From contig VGDZ01000005.1 in NCBI GenBank assembly GCA_016869515.1, forward strand, positions 1 to 64,000: DNA of 64,000 nt. The letters are read 5' to 3'. Position 1 is the first letter of the stretch, and each line of letters begins with the position of its first letter. Position numbers and translations under genes: made by a program. Of the stretch, positions 40,165 to 50,121 are shown piece by piece. Source of the stretch: Alphaproteobacteria bacterium. Its GTDB lineage: Bacteria > Pseudomonadota > Alphaproteobacteria > VGDZ01. The notes beneath the pieces are model-generated. The model was not told the DNA's origin, searched no databases, and saw nothing but the letters and a program-made list of their open reading frames with translations.

Positions 40165-42303
40165 ATGAGCGAAACGGCATTGGACATCGCGATCGGCGGC
40201 ATGACCTGCGCCGCCTGCGTCGGACGGGTCGAGACCGCCTTGCGCCGCGTGCCGGGCGTGCAGGCGGCGCGGGTCAATCTGGCCAGCGAACGCGCCCATG
40301 TCGAAGGCCAGGCACTCGACGCCCGGGCGCTGATCGAGGCGGTCGAGGCCGCGGGCTATGACGCCCGGCCCGCGACCGACGACGCCCCCTCCCCGCCCGA
40401 TCGCGAGCCATGGATCTTGGTCCTGGGGGCAGCCCTGACCTTGCCCTTGATCGCGCCCATGGCGCTGGCGCCGCTGGGCGTGCATGCCATGCTGCCGCCC
40501 TGGCTGGAATTGGTCTTGGCGACGCCGATCCAGATCGTCCTGGGGGCGCGGTTCTATCGCGGCGCCTGGGCCGCGCTGCGGGCCCGCGCCGGATCGATGG
40601 ACGTGCTGGTCGCGCTCGGCACCACCGCCGCCTATCTCTACAGCCTGGCGCTGGTCTCGCAGACCGGCGATGACGCTCATGGCCGGCTCTATTTCGAGGG
40701 CGCGGCCGTGATCCTGGTGCTGGTGCGCTTGGGCAAATGGCTGGAGGGCCGGGCCAAACGCGCCACCACCCGCGCCCTGCGCGGACTCATGGCGCTGCGG
40801 CCGAACAGCGCCACGATCCTGCGCGACGGCGTCGAACGTGTCGTGCCGATCGCCGAGGTGCGGCCGGGCGATCGCATGATCGTACGGCCGGGCGAGTGCG
40901 TGCCGACCGACGGTCGCATCCTGGCAGGGCGCGCCGCGTTCGACGAATCGATGCTGACCGGCGAGAGCCTGCCGGTCGACAAGGCGCCGGGCGATCGCGT
41001 CGCCGGCGGCACCATCGACCGCGACGGCCTGTTGACAGTCGAGGCGCAGGCGGTCGGCGCGGATACCGTGCTGGCCCGGATCGTGGCCGCGGTCGAACGC
41101 GCCCAAGCCGCCAAGGCGCCGATCGAGGCGCTGGTAGACCGGATCAGCGCGGTATTCGTTCCGGCGGTAATCGGATTCGCGCTGGTCACTTTCGCGGCTT
41201 GGTTGGCTCTGGGCGGCGGTTTCGAACGCGCGCTGGTGGCGGCGGTCGCGGTGCTGGTGATCGCCTGCCCCTGCGCCCTCGGCTTGGCGACGCCGGCGGC
41301 GATGATCGTCGGTCTCGGCCGCGCCGCCGAGCTTGGCATCCTGGTGCGCGACGCGGCAGCGCTGGAGCACGCCCGCGCCATCGATACCGTGGTGTTCGAC
41401 AAGACCGGCACCTTGACCGAGGGGCGGCCGGTGGTGACCGAAATCCTTCCGGCCGCGGGATTCGATGTCGGCGCGGTGCTGCGCCTTGCCGCCTCGGCCC
41501 AGCAGGGCAGCGAGCATCCCCTGGCCAAGGCGGTGCTGGCGCGCGCGGCGGACCAAGGCTTGGCGCTCGAAGCGCCGGTCGAATTCCTGGCTGTGCCCGG
41601 CCAGGGCATCGAGGCCAGCATCGACGGCAAGCGGCTGCGCATCGGCAGCCGCGCTTTCGTGGGAGCGACGACCGATACCGCGGCGCTCGAAGCCAAGGGC
41701 CAGAGCGTGATGCATCTGGCGCTCGATGGCCGGCCGCTGGGCGCCATCGCCGTGGCCGATCGGCCGCGACCCCAAGCCCGCGCCGCGGTCGCGACCTTGC
41801 GCGCACGCGGCATCGAGGTGTGGATGCTGACCGGCGATTCCGCCCGCACCGCGCGGACGGTCGCCGACGAATTGGGCATAGCGCGGCTCGAGGCCGAGAT
41901 CTTGCCCGAGGGCAAGCTTGCCACCATCGGCCGGCTGCGCGGCCAAGGCCGGGTGGTGGCCATGGTCGGCGACGGCATCAACGACGCCCCGGCCCTAGCC
42001 GGAGCCGATGTCGGCATCGCCATTGGCGGCGGCGCCGATGTCGCGGTCGAGGCCGCCGGCCTGGCGCTGCTGCGGCCCGATCCGGAGCTGGTACCGCTGG
42101 CGATCGACCTGGCGCGCGCCGTCACCGACAAGATCCGCCACAACCTGTTCTGGGCCTTTATCTACAACGTCGTCGGCCTGCCGCTGGCGGCGCTGGGCTG
42201 GCTGACGCCGGGGCTGGCGGGAGCGGCGATGGCGGCATCGAGCGTCAGCGTCCTGGCCAGCGCGCTGCTGCTGCGTCGTTTCCATGCGAGGAGCGCACCA
42301 TGA
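40165..42303 (+). CDS. copA: Copper-exporting P1B-type ATPase
   Basis: About 712 residues. One N-terminal metal-binding domain (GGMTCAAC) is followed by eight membrane helices with the CPC motif ([14 protein letters not shown]), phosphatase TGES, phosphorylation site [19 protein letters not shown] and [10 protein letters not shown]. It pumps Cu(I) out of the cytoplasm. The ORF track starts at 40156, inside the -10 box; I chose ATG 40165, which coincides with the expected transcript start, so the message is probably leaderless. Its stop overlaps the cueR start. Confidence 0.95.
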   Translation: MSETALDIAIGGMTCAACVGRVETALRRVPGVQAARVNLASERAHVEGQALDARALIEAVEAAGYDARPATDDAPSPPDREPWILVLGAALTLPLIAPMALAPLGVHAMLPPWLELVLATPIQIVLGARFYRGAWAALRARAGSMDVLVALGTTAAYLYSLALVSQTGDDAHGRLYFEGAAVILVLVRLGKWLEGRAKRATTRALRGLMALRPNSATILRDGVERVVPIAEVRPGDRMIVRPGECVPTDGRILAGRAAFDESMLTGESLPVDKAPGDRVAGGTIDRDGLLTVEAQAVGADTVLARIVAAVERAQAAKAPIEALVDRISAVFVPAVIGFALVTFAAWLALGGGFERALVAAVAVLVIACPCALGLATPAAMIVGLGRAAELGILVRDAAALEHARAIDTVVFDKTGTLTEGRPVVTEILPAAGFDVGAVLRLAASAQQGSEHPLAKAVLARAADQGLALEAPVEFLAVPGQGIEASIDGKRLRIGSRAFVGATTDTAALEAKGQSVMHLALDGRPLGAIAVADRPRPQARAAVATLRARGIEVWMLTGDSARTARTVADELGIARLEAEILPEGKLATIGRLRGQGRVVAMVGDGINDAPALAGADVGIAIGGGADVAVEAAGLALLRPDPELVPLAIDLARAVTDKIRHNLFWAFIYNVVGLPLAALGWLTPGLAGAAMAASSVSVLASALLLRRFHARSAP

Positions 42304-42701
42304 ATATCGGCGAGACGGCCCGGCAGTCCGGGGTTCCGGCCAAGACCATCCGCTATTACGAGGAGGTCGGCTTGATCCCGCGCGCGGTGCGCAGCGGCGC
42401 GAACTATCGGGTTTACAGCACGAACGACGTCGAGACCTTGCGCTTCATCGCCCGCGCCCGCGGTCTGGGATTTTCGGTCGAGGATGTCGGCGCGCTGCTG
42501 GCGCTCTATCGCGACAAGCAGCGCGCTTCTGCCGCGGTGAAGAAACTGGCCGAGCAGCATATCCGCGCCATCGACCGCAAGATCGCCGAGCTGCGCTCGA
42601 TGAGCCGGACGTTGAGCGAGTTGTCGCGCCGCTGTCACGGCAATCACCGCCCCGACTGCCCGATCCTGGACGATCTGGCCGGACACGCCGAATCGGCCTA
42701 A
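42300..42701 (+). CDS. cueR: Copper-responsive MerR-family regulator
   Basis: A 133-residue MerR-type activator. The N-terminal HTH ([26 protein letters not shown]) is followed by a dimerisation helix and a metal loop with cysteines at 112 and 120 (CHGNHRPDC), the same numbering as E. coli CueR. It should bind the dyad at 40133-40149 and activate copA, with which it overlaps by four bases, and so control its own operon. Confidence 0.94.
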   Translation: MNIGETARQSGVPAKTIRYYEEVGLIPRAVRSGANYRVYSTNDVETLRFIARARGLGFSVEDVGALLALYRDKQRASAAVKKLAEQHIRAIDRKIAELRSMSRTLSELSRRCHGNHRPDCPILDDLAGHAESA

Positions 42702-42711
42702 GCGGCCGAAC

Positions 42712-43641
42712 ATGCCCAGATCGAAGAAGGCAGCACCTCCGCGACGTACGATCGCGGCGGCTGTCGCGCTGGTGTTGGTAGCGATCGGCGTTGCCACGAC
42801 CCTTTGGCTTTGGACCGACCGGCCGAGCCGGCCGCCGCCGCGGCCACGGCCTGAAGCGGCCGCTCCGCCCGCGATCGCCGCCCTTCCCCCCGCGTCCAGC
42901 CAGGTCGAAGCGCCGTCGACGCCGGCCTGGCGGCGCCATGCCGTGGCCGCGCCCGAAGCCCATGGCCGGCCGCGCATCGCGATCGTGATCGACGACCTCG
43001 GGCTGGATCGCAAACGTGCGCTGCAGGCGATCGAATTGCCGGGCCCGCTGACCCTGTCGCTGATGAGCTATGCCCGCAATCTCGACGAGCTCGCGGCGCT
43101 GGCGCGGCTGCGCGGCCACGAATTGATGCTGCACGTGCCGATGGAGCCGGTGTCGCGCGCCGACGATCCCGGACCGCAGGCGTTGCGACTCGAACTCGAA
43201 GCCGAGGAATTCCTGCGTCGGCTATCCTGGCATCTCGATCGGCTCGACTTCTATGTCGGCATCAACAACCACATGGGCAGCCGGCTGACGGCCGATGCCT
43301 GGGCCATGACCATGGTCGCCGACGCGCTCAGGACGCGCGGCTTGTTGCTGGTCGATTCCCGCACCGCCGGGGCCTCGGTCGCGGCCGAGATCGCGCGCAG
43401 CCGCGGCGTGCCCAGCCTCGGCCGCGACGTGTTCCTGGACGATATCGACGACAGCCAGGCCATCCACCGCCAATTGGAGGAGACCGAACGCATCGCGCGC
43501 CGCCACGGCCAAGCGATCGCCATCGGCCATCCGCGCGATCGTACCCTGGCCGCGCTCGGCCCCTGGCTGGCGGCAGTGCCCGCCAAGGGTTTGGTGCTGT
43601 CGCCGGTTTCGTCCCTGATCCGCGACAAAAACGGCCCTTGA
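42712..43641 (+). CDS. Divergent polysaccharide deacetylase-like protein
   Basis: A 309-residue protein with an N-terminal membrane anchor (about residues 14-34), a proline-rich linker and a domain with RIAIVIDDLGLDR, MLHVPMEP, GINNHMGSRLT and AIAIGHPRDRT, the signatures of the divergent (YibQ-like) deacetylase family. It probably acts on envelope polysaccharide or peptidoglycan in the periplasm. The gene follows cueR by 10 bases on the same strand, so it may be read through from the copper operon. Confidence 0.85.
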   Translation: MPRSKKAAPPRRTIAAAVALVLVAIGVATTLWLWTDRPSRPPPRPRPEAAAPPAIAALPPASSQVEAPSTPAWRRHAVAAPEAHGRPRIAIVIDDLGLDRKRALQAIELPGPLTLSLMSYARNLDELAALARLRGHELMLHVPMEPVSRADDPGPQALRLELEAEEFLRRLSWHLDRLDFYVGINNHMGSRLTADAWAMTMVADALRTRGLLLVDSRTAGASVAAEIARSRGVPSLGRDVFLDDIDDSQAIHRQLEETERIARRHGQAIAIGHPRDRTLAALGPWLAAVPAKGLVLSPVSSLIRDKNGP

Positions 43642-43674
43642 CCTTACCCCCACGGGAAGGACTAGCTTCGGCGC

Positions 43675-43893
43675 ATGAAAGCCACCTACCGCATCGACGG
43701 CATGACCTGCCAGGGCTGCGCCCGTTCGGTCACGCGCGCCATCGAACGCGCCGTGCCGACCCTCAAGGCGTCGGTCGACCATGTTCACGGCACCGCCGCG
43801 GTCGAGGGCGAGGGCGACGAAGCCGCCATCCGCCGCGCGGTTGAAACCGCCGGCTTCGTATTCAAGGGCCAGGCGGCGCCGGCGGGGTCTTGA
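43675..43893 (+). CDS. copZ: CopZ-like copper chaperone
   Basis: A 72-residue heavy-metal-associated domain with the metal site GMTCQGCARSV and a babbab fold. It hands Cu(I) to CopA or CueR. Thirty-three bases separate it from the preceding gene, and its end overlaps the convergent acetyltransferase gene by 32 bases. Its position after copA-cueR supports the role. Confidence 0.9.
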   Translation: MKATYRIDGMTCQGCARSVTRAIERAVPTLKASVDHVHGTAAVEGEGDEAAIRRAVETAGFVFKGQAAPAGS

Positions 43894-44323
43894 GCCAGCG
43901 CGTCATCAGCACGCGCTCTTCGACTTCGTAGCCAAGCGCGCGGTAGAACGCGATCACGCGCGCGTTTTCGGCCCGCACCAGCAGCATGGATTTGGGCACG
44001 CCGCGCGCATTGTGCCAGGCTTCGGCGGCGGCGACCAAGGCCCGGCCATAGCCCGATTTCTGCCGATCCGGGTCAACCGCGACGTAGTACATCCAGCCGC
44101 GATGGCCGTCCTGCCCGACCATGACCGAGGCGACCACGCGTCCGCCGGCATCCTCGCCGACCAGCAGCGCGGCCTCGCGCGACTTCAGGCAATGGGCGAT
44201 GTCGCTGGCGGGATCGTTCCACGGTCGGGTCAAGCCGCAGGCCCGCCACAGCGCGACGACCGCGGCTTGGTCGGGGTCGCGATAGGGCCGGATGCGCAAT
44301 CCGGAATCAGAAGGCGCGTTCAC
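43862..44323 (-). CDS. GNAT-family acetyltransferase
   Basis: A 153-residue acetyltransferase similar to the YpeA/RimI-like group. The acetyl-CoA loop is DRQKSGYGRALVAAAEAW, preceded by GWMYYVAVDPD, with a C-terminal NARVIAFYRALGYEVEE. The target is unknown. The start is GTG 44323, 17 bases inside the end of the PpiD-type gene, so the two are translationally coupled; the 3' end overlaps copZ. Confidence 0.88.
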   Translation of the reverse strand: MNAPSDSGLRIRPYRDPDQAAVVALWRACGLTRPWNDPASDIAHCLKSREAALLVGEDAGGRVVASVMVGQDGHRGWMYYVAVDPDRQKSGYGRALVAAAEAWHNARGVPKSMLLVRAENARVIAFYRALGYEVEERVLMTRWLKTPPAPPGP

Positions 44324-46193
44324 GGACTCGGTCGTTGATGGTGACTTTGAACTGGCCCTGCAAGGCCTGTTGGTACTGATTGAGCAGATCCGCGCCCACT
44401 GCCTCGGTCAGCGCGCGCGCAATGCGCTCGACCCCGGCCTCGTCCGCGGCCGGATCGGCCGGAACGATCTCGGCCAGACGCGCCACCACCGTCCCGTCGC
44501 CGGCCACGGTCGCGCCCAGGGTCATTTCGCCCGGCTTGAGTTCGAACAGCTTTGCCGCCAGCGCCCCGGACACCGCCTGATCGCCCGAGGGGCCAGACCG
44601 CCGCAGCTGCGCCGAGATCTTGGTCTCGAGCTTGAGGGTACGGGCGGCCCCCGAAAACGACTCCCCAGCCTTTACCTGTTCGATCAGTTTCTCGCCCACC
44701 GCATTGGCGGCGGCCGCGCGCTGCTCGCCGCGCCACGCCGCCAGCACTTCGCTGCGCACCTCGGCCAACGGCTTCAGCGCCGAAGGCCTGATCCCCGTCA
44801 CCCGCGCGATGGCATAGCCATCCTTGGAGGTCTCCATCAGCCGGGTCTCGTCGCCGTCGCCGGTCACGAAAATCGCGTCGATCAGGTTGCGCTCCTCGCT
44901 CAGGCCGTCGATCGGCTTGCCTGCGGGGTCTTGACCCTCGGCGTCGACCGCCGCTACCGCAGTCACCGTCAGCCCGACCTTGGCGGCGGCGTCCTCGAGC
45001 TTGGCGCCGCCCGCAAGCGCGTCCTCGAGCTTGTTGGCGTGATTGGCCAGCGTGTCGGCCGCCCGCCGCAAGCGGATGTCGGTCAGCAGCCGGCCGCGGG
45101 CGTCTTCCAGCGTCTGGGTCTGGGCGGGGATGATCGCGCGCACGCGGAACAAGTGCCAGCCGAACGGGGTCTTCAGCGGCTCGCCGACCGCATTGGCGCC
45201 GAGGTCGAAGGCATGGTCGGCGAACTCCTCCGGCAGGTCGGCCTTGGCGACCATGCCGAGCGCGATGTCCTCGGGCTTGCGATCCAGCATCGCCTTGCCC
45301 ACCGCCATGAAGTCCTCGCCGGCGGTCAGCCGAGCCTTCGCCGTTTTGGCCTGGGCCTCGTCGTCGAACAGCAGCATGTCGACTTCGCGCTGTTCGGCGG
45401 TCTGGAACTCGGAGGCGCGGGCCTCGTACTCGTCCTTGATGTCGTCCTCGCCGACCGCGATCTCGGGCGCGAAATCGGCCGGGGTGAAACGCACCAGCGA
45501 GACGGCGCGATACTCGGGGGCGCTGAAGCGTTCGGCGCGCTCGCGGTGGAATGCCGCCAACGCTTCCTCGCTCGGATCCTGCGGCTCGGGCATGGCCGAC
45601 TGGGCGACGATCGCGATCTCGGCGACGCGCCGTTCCTGGCGAAAGCGGTACAGCGCCTCGGCCAGCACCTTCGGCGCCGCCGCCCCGCCGGCCAGCGCCC
45701 CCAACAGCATGTCGCGGGTCATGTCGCGGCGGGTGTCGGTGACGAAGCCCTGTTCGGTCATGCCGGCGGCGCGCAGGCGGTTCTCGAACACCAGCCGGTC
45801 GAACTCGCCGCGATTGCCGCGAAAGGCCGGGTTGGCGACGATGTCGGCCCTGACCGTCGCATCGTCGATGGCGAGGCCGAGCAGCGCCACTTTCTGGTCG
45901 AGCAGGGCGCGCCCGACCATGGTCTGCAAAGTCTGATCGGGCAGGCCGAGCGCGCGCGCCCGATCGGCATCGAGCTGCCCGCCCATCGCCGCCTGCAGGC
46001 GTTGCAACGAGCGACGGTATTCCTGCTGGAATTGCGACAGGCTGATTTCGACCTGTCCGACCTTGGCCAAGGCCGGATCGCCGCCGCCGCGGAAGATGTC
46101 GGCGATGCCCCAAATGCCGAAGCTGATCACCAAGAGGAACAAGAAGATGCGCAGCACCCAAGTGCCGGCGGTGTTACGAAGGGCTTGAAGCAT
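44307..46193 (-). CDS. PpiD-type peptidyl-prolyl isomerase/chaperone
   Basis: A 628-residue protein. One N-terminal membrane helix (TWVLRIFLFLLVISFGIWGI) anchors it to the inner membrane. A SurA-N-like helical section follows, then a parvulin-type domain (about 240-340, with LGMVAKADLPEEFADHAFDL and PFGWHLFRVRAI) and a long helical C-terminus. It assists folding of secreted proteins leaving the Sec channel. The start is ATG 46193; the ORF to 46304 is an extension. It is divergent from tpiA. Confidence 0.92.
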   Translation of the reverse strand: MLQALRNTAGTWVLRIFLFLLVISFGIWGIADIFRGGGDPALAKVGQVEISLSQFQQEYRRSLQRLQAAMGGQLDADRARALGLPDQTLQTMVGRALLDQKVALLGLAIDDATVRADIVANPAFRGNRGEFDRLVFENRLRAAGMTEQGFVTDTRRDMTRDMLLGALAGGAAAPKVLAEALYRFRQERRVAEIAIVAQSAMPEPQDPSEEALAAFHRERAERFSAPEYRAVSLVRFTPADFAPEIAVGEDDIKDEYEARASEFQTAEQREVDMLLFDDEAQAKTAKARLTAGEDFMAVGKAMLDRKPEDIALGMVAKADLPEEFADHAFDLGANAVGEPLKTPFGWHLFRVRAIIPAQTQTLEDARGRLLTDIRLRRAADTLANHANKLEDALAGGAKLEDAAAKVGLTVTAVAAVDAEGQDPAGKPIDGLSEERNLIDAIFVTGDGDETRLMETSKDGYAIARVTGIRPSALKPLAEVRSEVLAAWRGEQRAAAANAVGEKLIEQVKAGESFSGAARTLKLETKISAQLRRSGPSGDQAVSGALAAKLFELKPGEMTLGATVAGDGTVVARLAEIVPADPAADEAGVERIARALTEAVGADLLNQYQQALQGQFKVTINDRVRERAF

Positions 46194-46315
46194 CGCGTGC
46201 GCACCGAAATCGAAAAGGGGCCGGATGATAGGCGCTGGCCCGCCGTCCAGCAACGCCCATTGCGCCGGCGCCGCGCCGGGCGCTAGCTTGGCGACGATCC
46301 ACATCGGAGGTCAGG

Positions 46316-47074
46316 GTGAGCAAGAGACCGCGGCCGTTGGTGGCCGGAAACTGGAAAATGAACGGTTCGCTCGCGGGGGCCAGGGACCTGGCCAAAGCCG
46401 CAGCCGAATTGGCGGGACGGACCCGGACCGAAATCGCGCTTTGCCCGCCCTTTCCCTTATTGGCGCCGGTGGCAGCGATCCTCTCTGGCACCGCGGCACA
46501 GCTCGGTGCCCAGGACTGCCACGCCCAGGACAAGGGGGCCTATACCGGCGACGTCGCGGCACCTTTGTTGCGCGAGATCGGCTGCCGCTACGTCATTCTC
46601 GGCCATTCCGAACGGCGCGCCCAGCACCGCGAAAGCGATCCCGAAGTGCGGGCCAAAGTCGCTGCTGCCTGGCGCGCCGGGCTCGGCGCCATCATCTGCG
46701 TCGGCGAGACCGAGTCCGAGCGCGAACTCGGCCGCACCCGCGCCCGGCTGGCGCTGCAGGTGCAGGAATCGCTGCCCGACGGCGCCAACCCCGCCAACAC
46801 CGTCATCGCCTACGAGCCGGTGTGGGCGATCGGCAGCGGCCGCACGCCGCGACCGGAGGAGGTCAGCGAATTGCATGCCTTTTTGCGTGCGGCTTTGGTG
46901 GCACGGATCGGCCCGGAGGCGGACTCCGTCCGCATCCTCTACGGCGGCTCGGTCAAGGCCGACAACGCCCGCGCCTTGATGGGCGTGCCCGAAGTCGACG
47001 GCGCGCTGGTGGGCGGCGCCAGCCTGGATGCCAAGGCTTTCTCAGCCATCGCCGAGGCCTGCCGCGAGACTTGA
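46316..47074 (+). CDS. tpiA: Triosephosphate isomerase
   Basis: A 252-residue TIM barrel. GNWKMNG, ILGHSERR (electrophilic His), the catalytic-Glu segment AYEPVWAIGSGRTP and YGGSVKADN are all intact. It interconverts dihydroxyacetone phosphate and glyceraldehyde 3-phosphate. The start is GTG 46316 with GGAGGT five bases upstream. Confidence 0.97.
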   Translation: MSKRPRPLVAGNWKMNGSLAGARDLAKAAAELAGRTRTEIALCPPFPLLAPVAAILSGTAAQLGAQDCHAQDKGAYTGDVAAPLLREIGCRYVILGHSERRAQHRESDPEVRAKVAAAWRAGLGAIICVGETESERELGRTRARLALQVQESLPDGANPANTVIAYEPVWAIGSGRTPRPEEVSELHAFLRAALVARIGPEADSVRILYGGSVKADNARALMGVPEVDGALVGGASLDAKAFSAIAEACRET

Positions 47075-47132
47075 TGACCCCGCCTCCGGCGTGCGACTAA
47101 TCCCTTACAGGGATCCACGGACAGACAGAACT

Positions 47133-47780
47133 ATGGCCGCCGGGACGGGAAAACCGGACAAGACCCCAAAAAGTTCGATCTGGGTGGTCGAAGACGATCC
47201 GGCGATGCGGCGCATCCTTGGCATTCGGCTCAAGGACGCGGCCGGACAGGTATCGTTTTTCGAGTCCGGCGAAGCCATGCTCGACGATGTCGACGGTCTC
47301 GACGGCCCGGCCTGCCTGGTCCTGGACATTCGCTTGCCCGGCATGAACGGCATCGAGATCCAGGGCGAGTTGGCGCGTCGCGGTTTCATCATGCCGATCG
47401 TTTTCATCACCTCCGATGCCGACGTGCCGATGGCGGTGGCGGGCATGCGCGCGGGCGCGTTCGACTTCATCGAAAAGCCGCTCGACTACAATCAACTCAA
47501 GAGGCGCATCGGCGAAGCCATCGAGCATCACCGCAAGCAACTGGAGCCCTCCAGCCTGCGGCGACTGACCACCGAAAAACTCGGATCGCTGACGCCGCGC
47601 GAGCATCAGGTTTTGCGGCAGTTGGTGGCCGGACATCAGACCAAGACCATCGCCGCCAATCTTGGCATCAGCGTCCGGACGGCCGAATTGCACCGCGCCC
47701 GCGTCATGCAAAAGAGCGGCGCCGGGAGCCTTTCGGTCCTAGTACGCATGGCCATAGATGCCGGAATTTCAGCGGATTAA
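47133..47780 (+). CDS. FixJ-type response regulator
   Basis: A 215-residue two-domain regulator. The receiver has VVEDDPAMR, acceptor Asp in LVLDIRLPGMNG and FIEKPLD. The LuxR-type HTH is LTPREHQVLRQLVAGHQTKTIAANLGISVRTAELHRARVMQK, close to FixJ. It probably controls a few promoters in response to a PAS kinase; none is adjacent. The start is ATG 47133; upstream extension overlaps tpiA. Confidence 0.9.
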   Translation: MAAGTGKPDKTPKSSIWVVEDDPAMRRILGIRLKDAAGQVSFFESGEAMLDDVDGLDGPACLVLDIRLPGMNGIEIQGELARRGFIMPIVFITSDADVPMAVAGMRAGAFDFIEKPLDYNQLKRRIGEAIEHHRKQLEPSSLRRLTTEKLGSLTPREHQVLRQLVAGHQTKTIAANLGISVRTAELHRARVMQKSGAGSLSVLVRMAIDAGISAD

Positions 47781-47800
47781 AGCAATAAAATACGTGTCTC

Positions 47801-47819
47801 TGCGTACGAAAGATACGCA
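47801..47819. repeat. Short dyad after the FixJ-type gene
   Basis: TGCGTA-CGAAAGA-TACGCA, 20 bases after the stop codon. A small hairpin or operator; there is no T-run that would make it a clear terminator. Confidence 0.4.
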
Positions 47820-47832
47820 ATTATCCCCCCTC

Positions 47833-47860
47833 ATGACATGCGATAAGTTGAATGTAATAT
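47833..47860 (+). promoter_or_regulatory. Promoter for the candidate small RNA
   Basis: ATGACA (47833-47838) and TAATAT (47855-47860) are 16 bases apart. Transcription would start near 47867, just before the first of three stem-loops. Confidence 0.45.
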
Positions 47861-47866
47861 TTCGAG

Positions 47867-47970
47867 GCTATCGGTCTCCGATGTGCCGAGAACGGCGGAC
47901 CAGACCATAGCGCCCCAGGTTCTGGATCGCTGAAACGGCGGGCCCGGACAGCAATGTCCGGGCCCGTTGC
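47867..47970 (+). ncRNA. Candidate small RNA upstream of secG
   Basis: About 100 bases without a convincing ORF, placed between a promoter-like pair and a strong hairpin. Stem-loop 1 pairs GGTCT (47873) with AGACC (47902). Stem-loop 2 is nested, AGCG-CC-CCAG-GTT-CTGG-AT-CGCT (47909-47931). Stem-loop 3 is the 12-base hairpin at 47939-47966. I recognise no known RNA family: it lacks the SRP RNA motif and is not a tRNA. It could instead be a structured leader of secG. Confidence 0.42.
47939..47966 (+). terminator. Strong 12-bp hairpin, probable terminator
   Basis: CGGGCCCGGACA pairs perfectly with TGTCCGGGCCCG around a GCAA tetraloop, followed by TTGCGTTT. The T-run is imperfect, but the stem is very stable. 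It may end transcription of the small RNA or of the upstream gene about 160 bases after its stop. Confidence 0.6.
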
Positions 47971-48034
47971 GTTTGGCGGAAGCGCGGCCTATAACCCGGC
48001 CGCTCATTCGTCGCGCGCTGGCCGAGGTTCGATC

Positions 48035-48352
48035 ATGCAAACCGTGCTGTTGGTAATTCATGTGCTGCTGGCGGTGGCCTTGATCGGCGTCGTGCTGCTT
48101 CAGCGCAGCGAAGGTGGCGCGCTTGGCATTGGCGGTTCCGGCGCCAATTTCATGAGCGGTCGCGGTGCGGCAAACTTGTTGACCCGGGCGACCGCCATCC
48201 TGGCGGCCGCGTTCATGGCCACCAGCATCACGCTTGCCATCCTGGCCACCGCCGGGACCAAGCCGAAATCGATCATCGATACCGCGCCCGCCAGGCCGGC
48301 CGCCGATTCGCCCGAACGTCCGGCCGAGCCGGCGGTGCCGCTGGCGCGTTGA
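48035..48352 (+). CDS. secG: Protein-export membrane protein SecG
   Basis: A 105-residue protein with two membrane helices flanking LLQRSEGGALGIGGSGANFMSGRGAANLLTR, the conserved cytoplasmic loop of SecG. It assists the SecYEG channel. The C-terminal tail is Pro/Ala-rich. The start is ATG 48035; the ORF from 47954 runs through the hairpin. It is followed by pyrG after 69 bases, a usual alphaproteobacterial order. Confidence 0.93.
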   Translation: MQTVLLVIHVLLAVALIGVVLLQRSEGGALGIGGSGANFMSGRGAANLLTRATAILAAAFMATSITLAILATAGTKPKSIIDTAPARPAADSPERPAEPAVPLAR

Positions 48353-48421
48353 CGCTAGGGAATCCGGGGCTTGGCATAGCCGGCTGTTGACCCGCCGGCT
48401 TTTTCTGTAGACTGGGGTTCC

Positions 48422-50050
48422 ATGACGCGGTTCATTTTCGTCACCGGCGGCGTGGTCTCATCCCTCGGCAAGGGCTTGGCATCGGCGGCGATCGGCGCGC
48501 TGTTGCAGGCGCGCGGCTTTACCGTGCGGTTGCGCAAGTTCGATCCCTATCTCAACGTCGATCCCGGGACGATGAGCCCCTATCAGCACGGCGAGGTCTA
48601 CGTCACCGACGACGGCGCCGAGACCGATCTCGACCTCGGCCATTACGAGCGCTTCACCGGCGTGTCGGCACGGCGGGCGGATTCGCTGACCGCCGGCCGG
48701 GTCTACCAGACCATCCTCGAACGCGAACGCCGCGGCGACTATCTCGGCCGCACCGTGCAGGTGATTCCGCACGTCACCGACTGCATCAAGGAATTCATCC
48801 GCCAGGACACCGAAGGCGTCGACTTCACCCTGGTCGAGATCGGCGGCACTGTCGGCGACATCGAAGGCCTGCCGTTCTTCGAGGCCATCCGCCAGATGCG
48901 CCACGAACTCGGGTCCGAGCGCACGCTGTTCGTGCATCTGACGCTGGTGCCGTTCATTGCCGCGGCCGGCGAGCTCAAGACCAAGCCGACCCAGCATTCG
49001 GTCAAGGAACTGCGTTCGATCGGCATCCAGCCCGACGTGCTGCTGTGCCGCTGCGATCGCGAGATTCCGCAATCCGAGCGCCGCAAGATCGCGCTGTTCT
49101 GCAATCTGCGCGAGGAGCGCGTCATCCAGGCGCGCGACGTCGCCACCATCTACGAGGCGCCGATCCGCTACCACGCCGAGGGACTGGACGACCAGATCCT
49201 GGCGGCGCTCGGCATGGCGAGCGCGCCCGATCCCGAGCTCGATCGCTGGCACGAGGTGGTGCGGCGCGTGCTGCAGCCCGAGGGCGCGGTCAAGATCGCC
49301 GTGATCGGCAAGTACACCGGCCTCAAGGACGCCTACAAGTCGCTGGCCGAGGCGCTGGCCCATGGCGGCATCGCCAACAACGTGCGGGTCGATCTGGAAT
49401 GGTTCGATTCCGAGATCTTCGAAAGCCAGGAGGCCAGCACCCATCTCGAGGGCGTCAACGGCATCCTGGTGCCGGGCGGCTTCGGCGAGCGCGGCACCGA
49501 AGGCAAGATCGCCGCCGCCGGTTTCGCCCGCCAGCGCCGGGTACCCTATTTCGGCATCTGCTTCGGCATGCAGATGGCGGTGATCGAAGCCGCGCGGCAC
49601 ATGGCCGGCATCGCCGGCGCCAGCTCGACCGAATTCGGTCCCTGCCAGGAGCCGGTGATCGGGCTGATGACCGAATGGCTGCGCGGCAACGAGGTCGAGC
49701 GCCGGCGGCTGGGCGACAATCTCGGCGGCACCATGCGGTTGGGCGCCTATGACTGCGACCTGGCCGATGGCAGCCGCGTCGCCGGCGTCTACGGCCAGCG
49801 CCGCATTTCCGAGCGCCACCGCCACCGCTACGAGGTCAACATCGGCTATCGCGAACGACTGGAGAGCGCGGGCTTGCGCTTTTCCGGCCTGTCGCCCGAC
49901 GGCATTCTGCCGGAAATCGTCGAACTGCCGCAGCATCCCTGGTTCGTCGGCGTGCAGTTCCACCCCGAACTCAAGTCGCGGCCGTTCGCGCCGCATCCGC
50001 TGTTCGCCAGCTTCGTCAAGGCCGCGGTCGAACAGAGCCGGCTGGTTTGA
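48422..50050 (+). CDS. pyrG: CTP synthase
   Basis: A 542-residue enzyme. The N-terminal synthase has [20 protein letters not shown] and [11 protein letters not shown]. The C-terminal class I glutaminase has [10 protein letters not shown], the catalytic Cys in [12 protein letters not shown] and the His in [11 protein letters not shown]. It aminates UTP to CTP using glutamine. Start ATG 48422. Confidence 0.98.
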   Translation: MTRFIFVTGGVVSSLGKGLASAAIGALLQARGFTVRLRKFDPYLNVDPGTMSPYQHGEVYVTDDGAETDLDLGHYERFTGVSARRADSLTAGRVYQTILERERRGDYLGRTVQVIPHVTDCIKEFIRQDTEGVDFTLVEIGGTVGDIEGLPFFEAIRQMRHELGSERTLFVHLTLVPFIAAAGELKTKPTQHSVKELRSIGIQPDVLLCRCDREIPQSERRKIALFCNLREERVIQARDVATIYEAPIRYHAEGLDDQILAALGMASAPDPELDRWHEVVRRVLQPEGAVKIAVIGKYTGLKDAYKSLAEALAHGGIANNVRVDLEWFDSEIFESQEASTHLEGVNGILVPGGFGERGTEGKIAAAGFARQRRVPYFGICFGMQMAVIEAARHMAGIAGASSTEFGPCQEPVIGLMTEWLRGNEVERRRLGDNLGGTMRLGAYDCDLADGSRVAGVYGQRRISERHRHRYEVNIGYRERLESAGLRFSGLSPDGILPEIVELPQHPWFVGVQFHPELKSRPFAPHPLFASFVKAAVEQSRLV

Positions 50051-50121
50051 AGATTGTATCGCGCCACCGCCTGTGCTGTGGTGCCGTCCGCTGGGGCGCG
50101 GCGGTCGGAATCGGCTGAGGC

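Noticed and set aside
47867-47970. SRP RNA or tRNA in the secG upstream region
   Set aside because: The SRP core motif (GGAA/AGCAGCC) and tRNA arms are absent; the structure is three separate hairpins.
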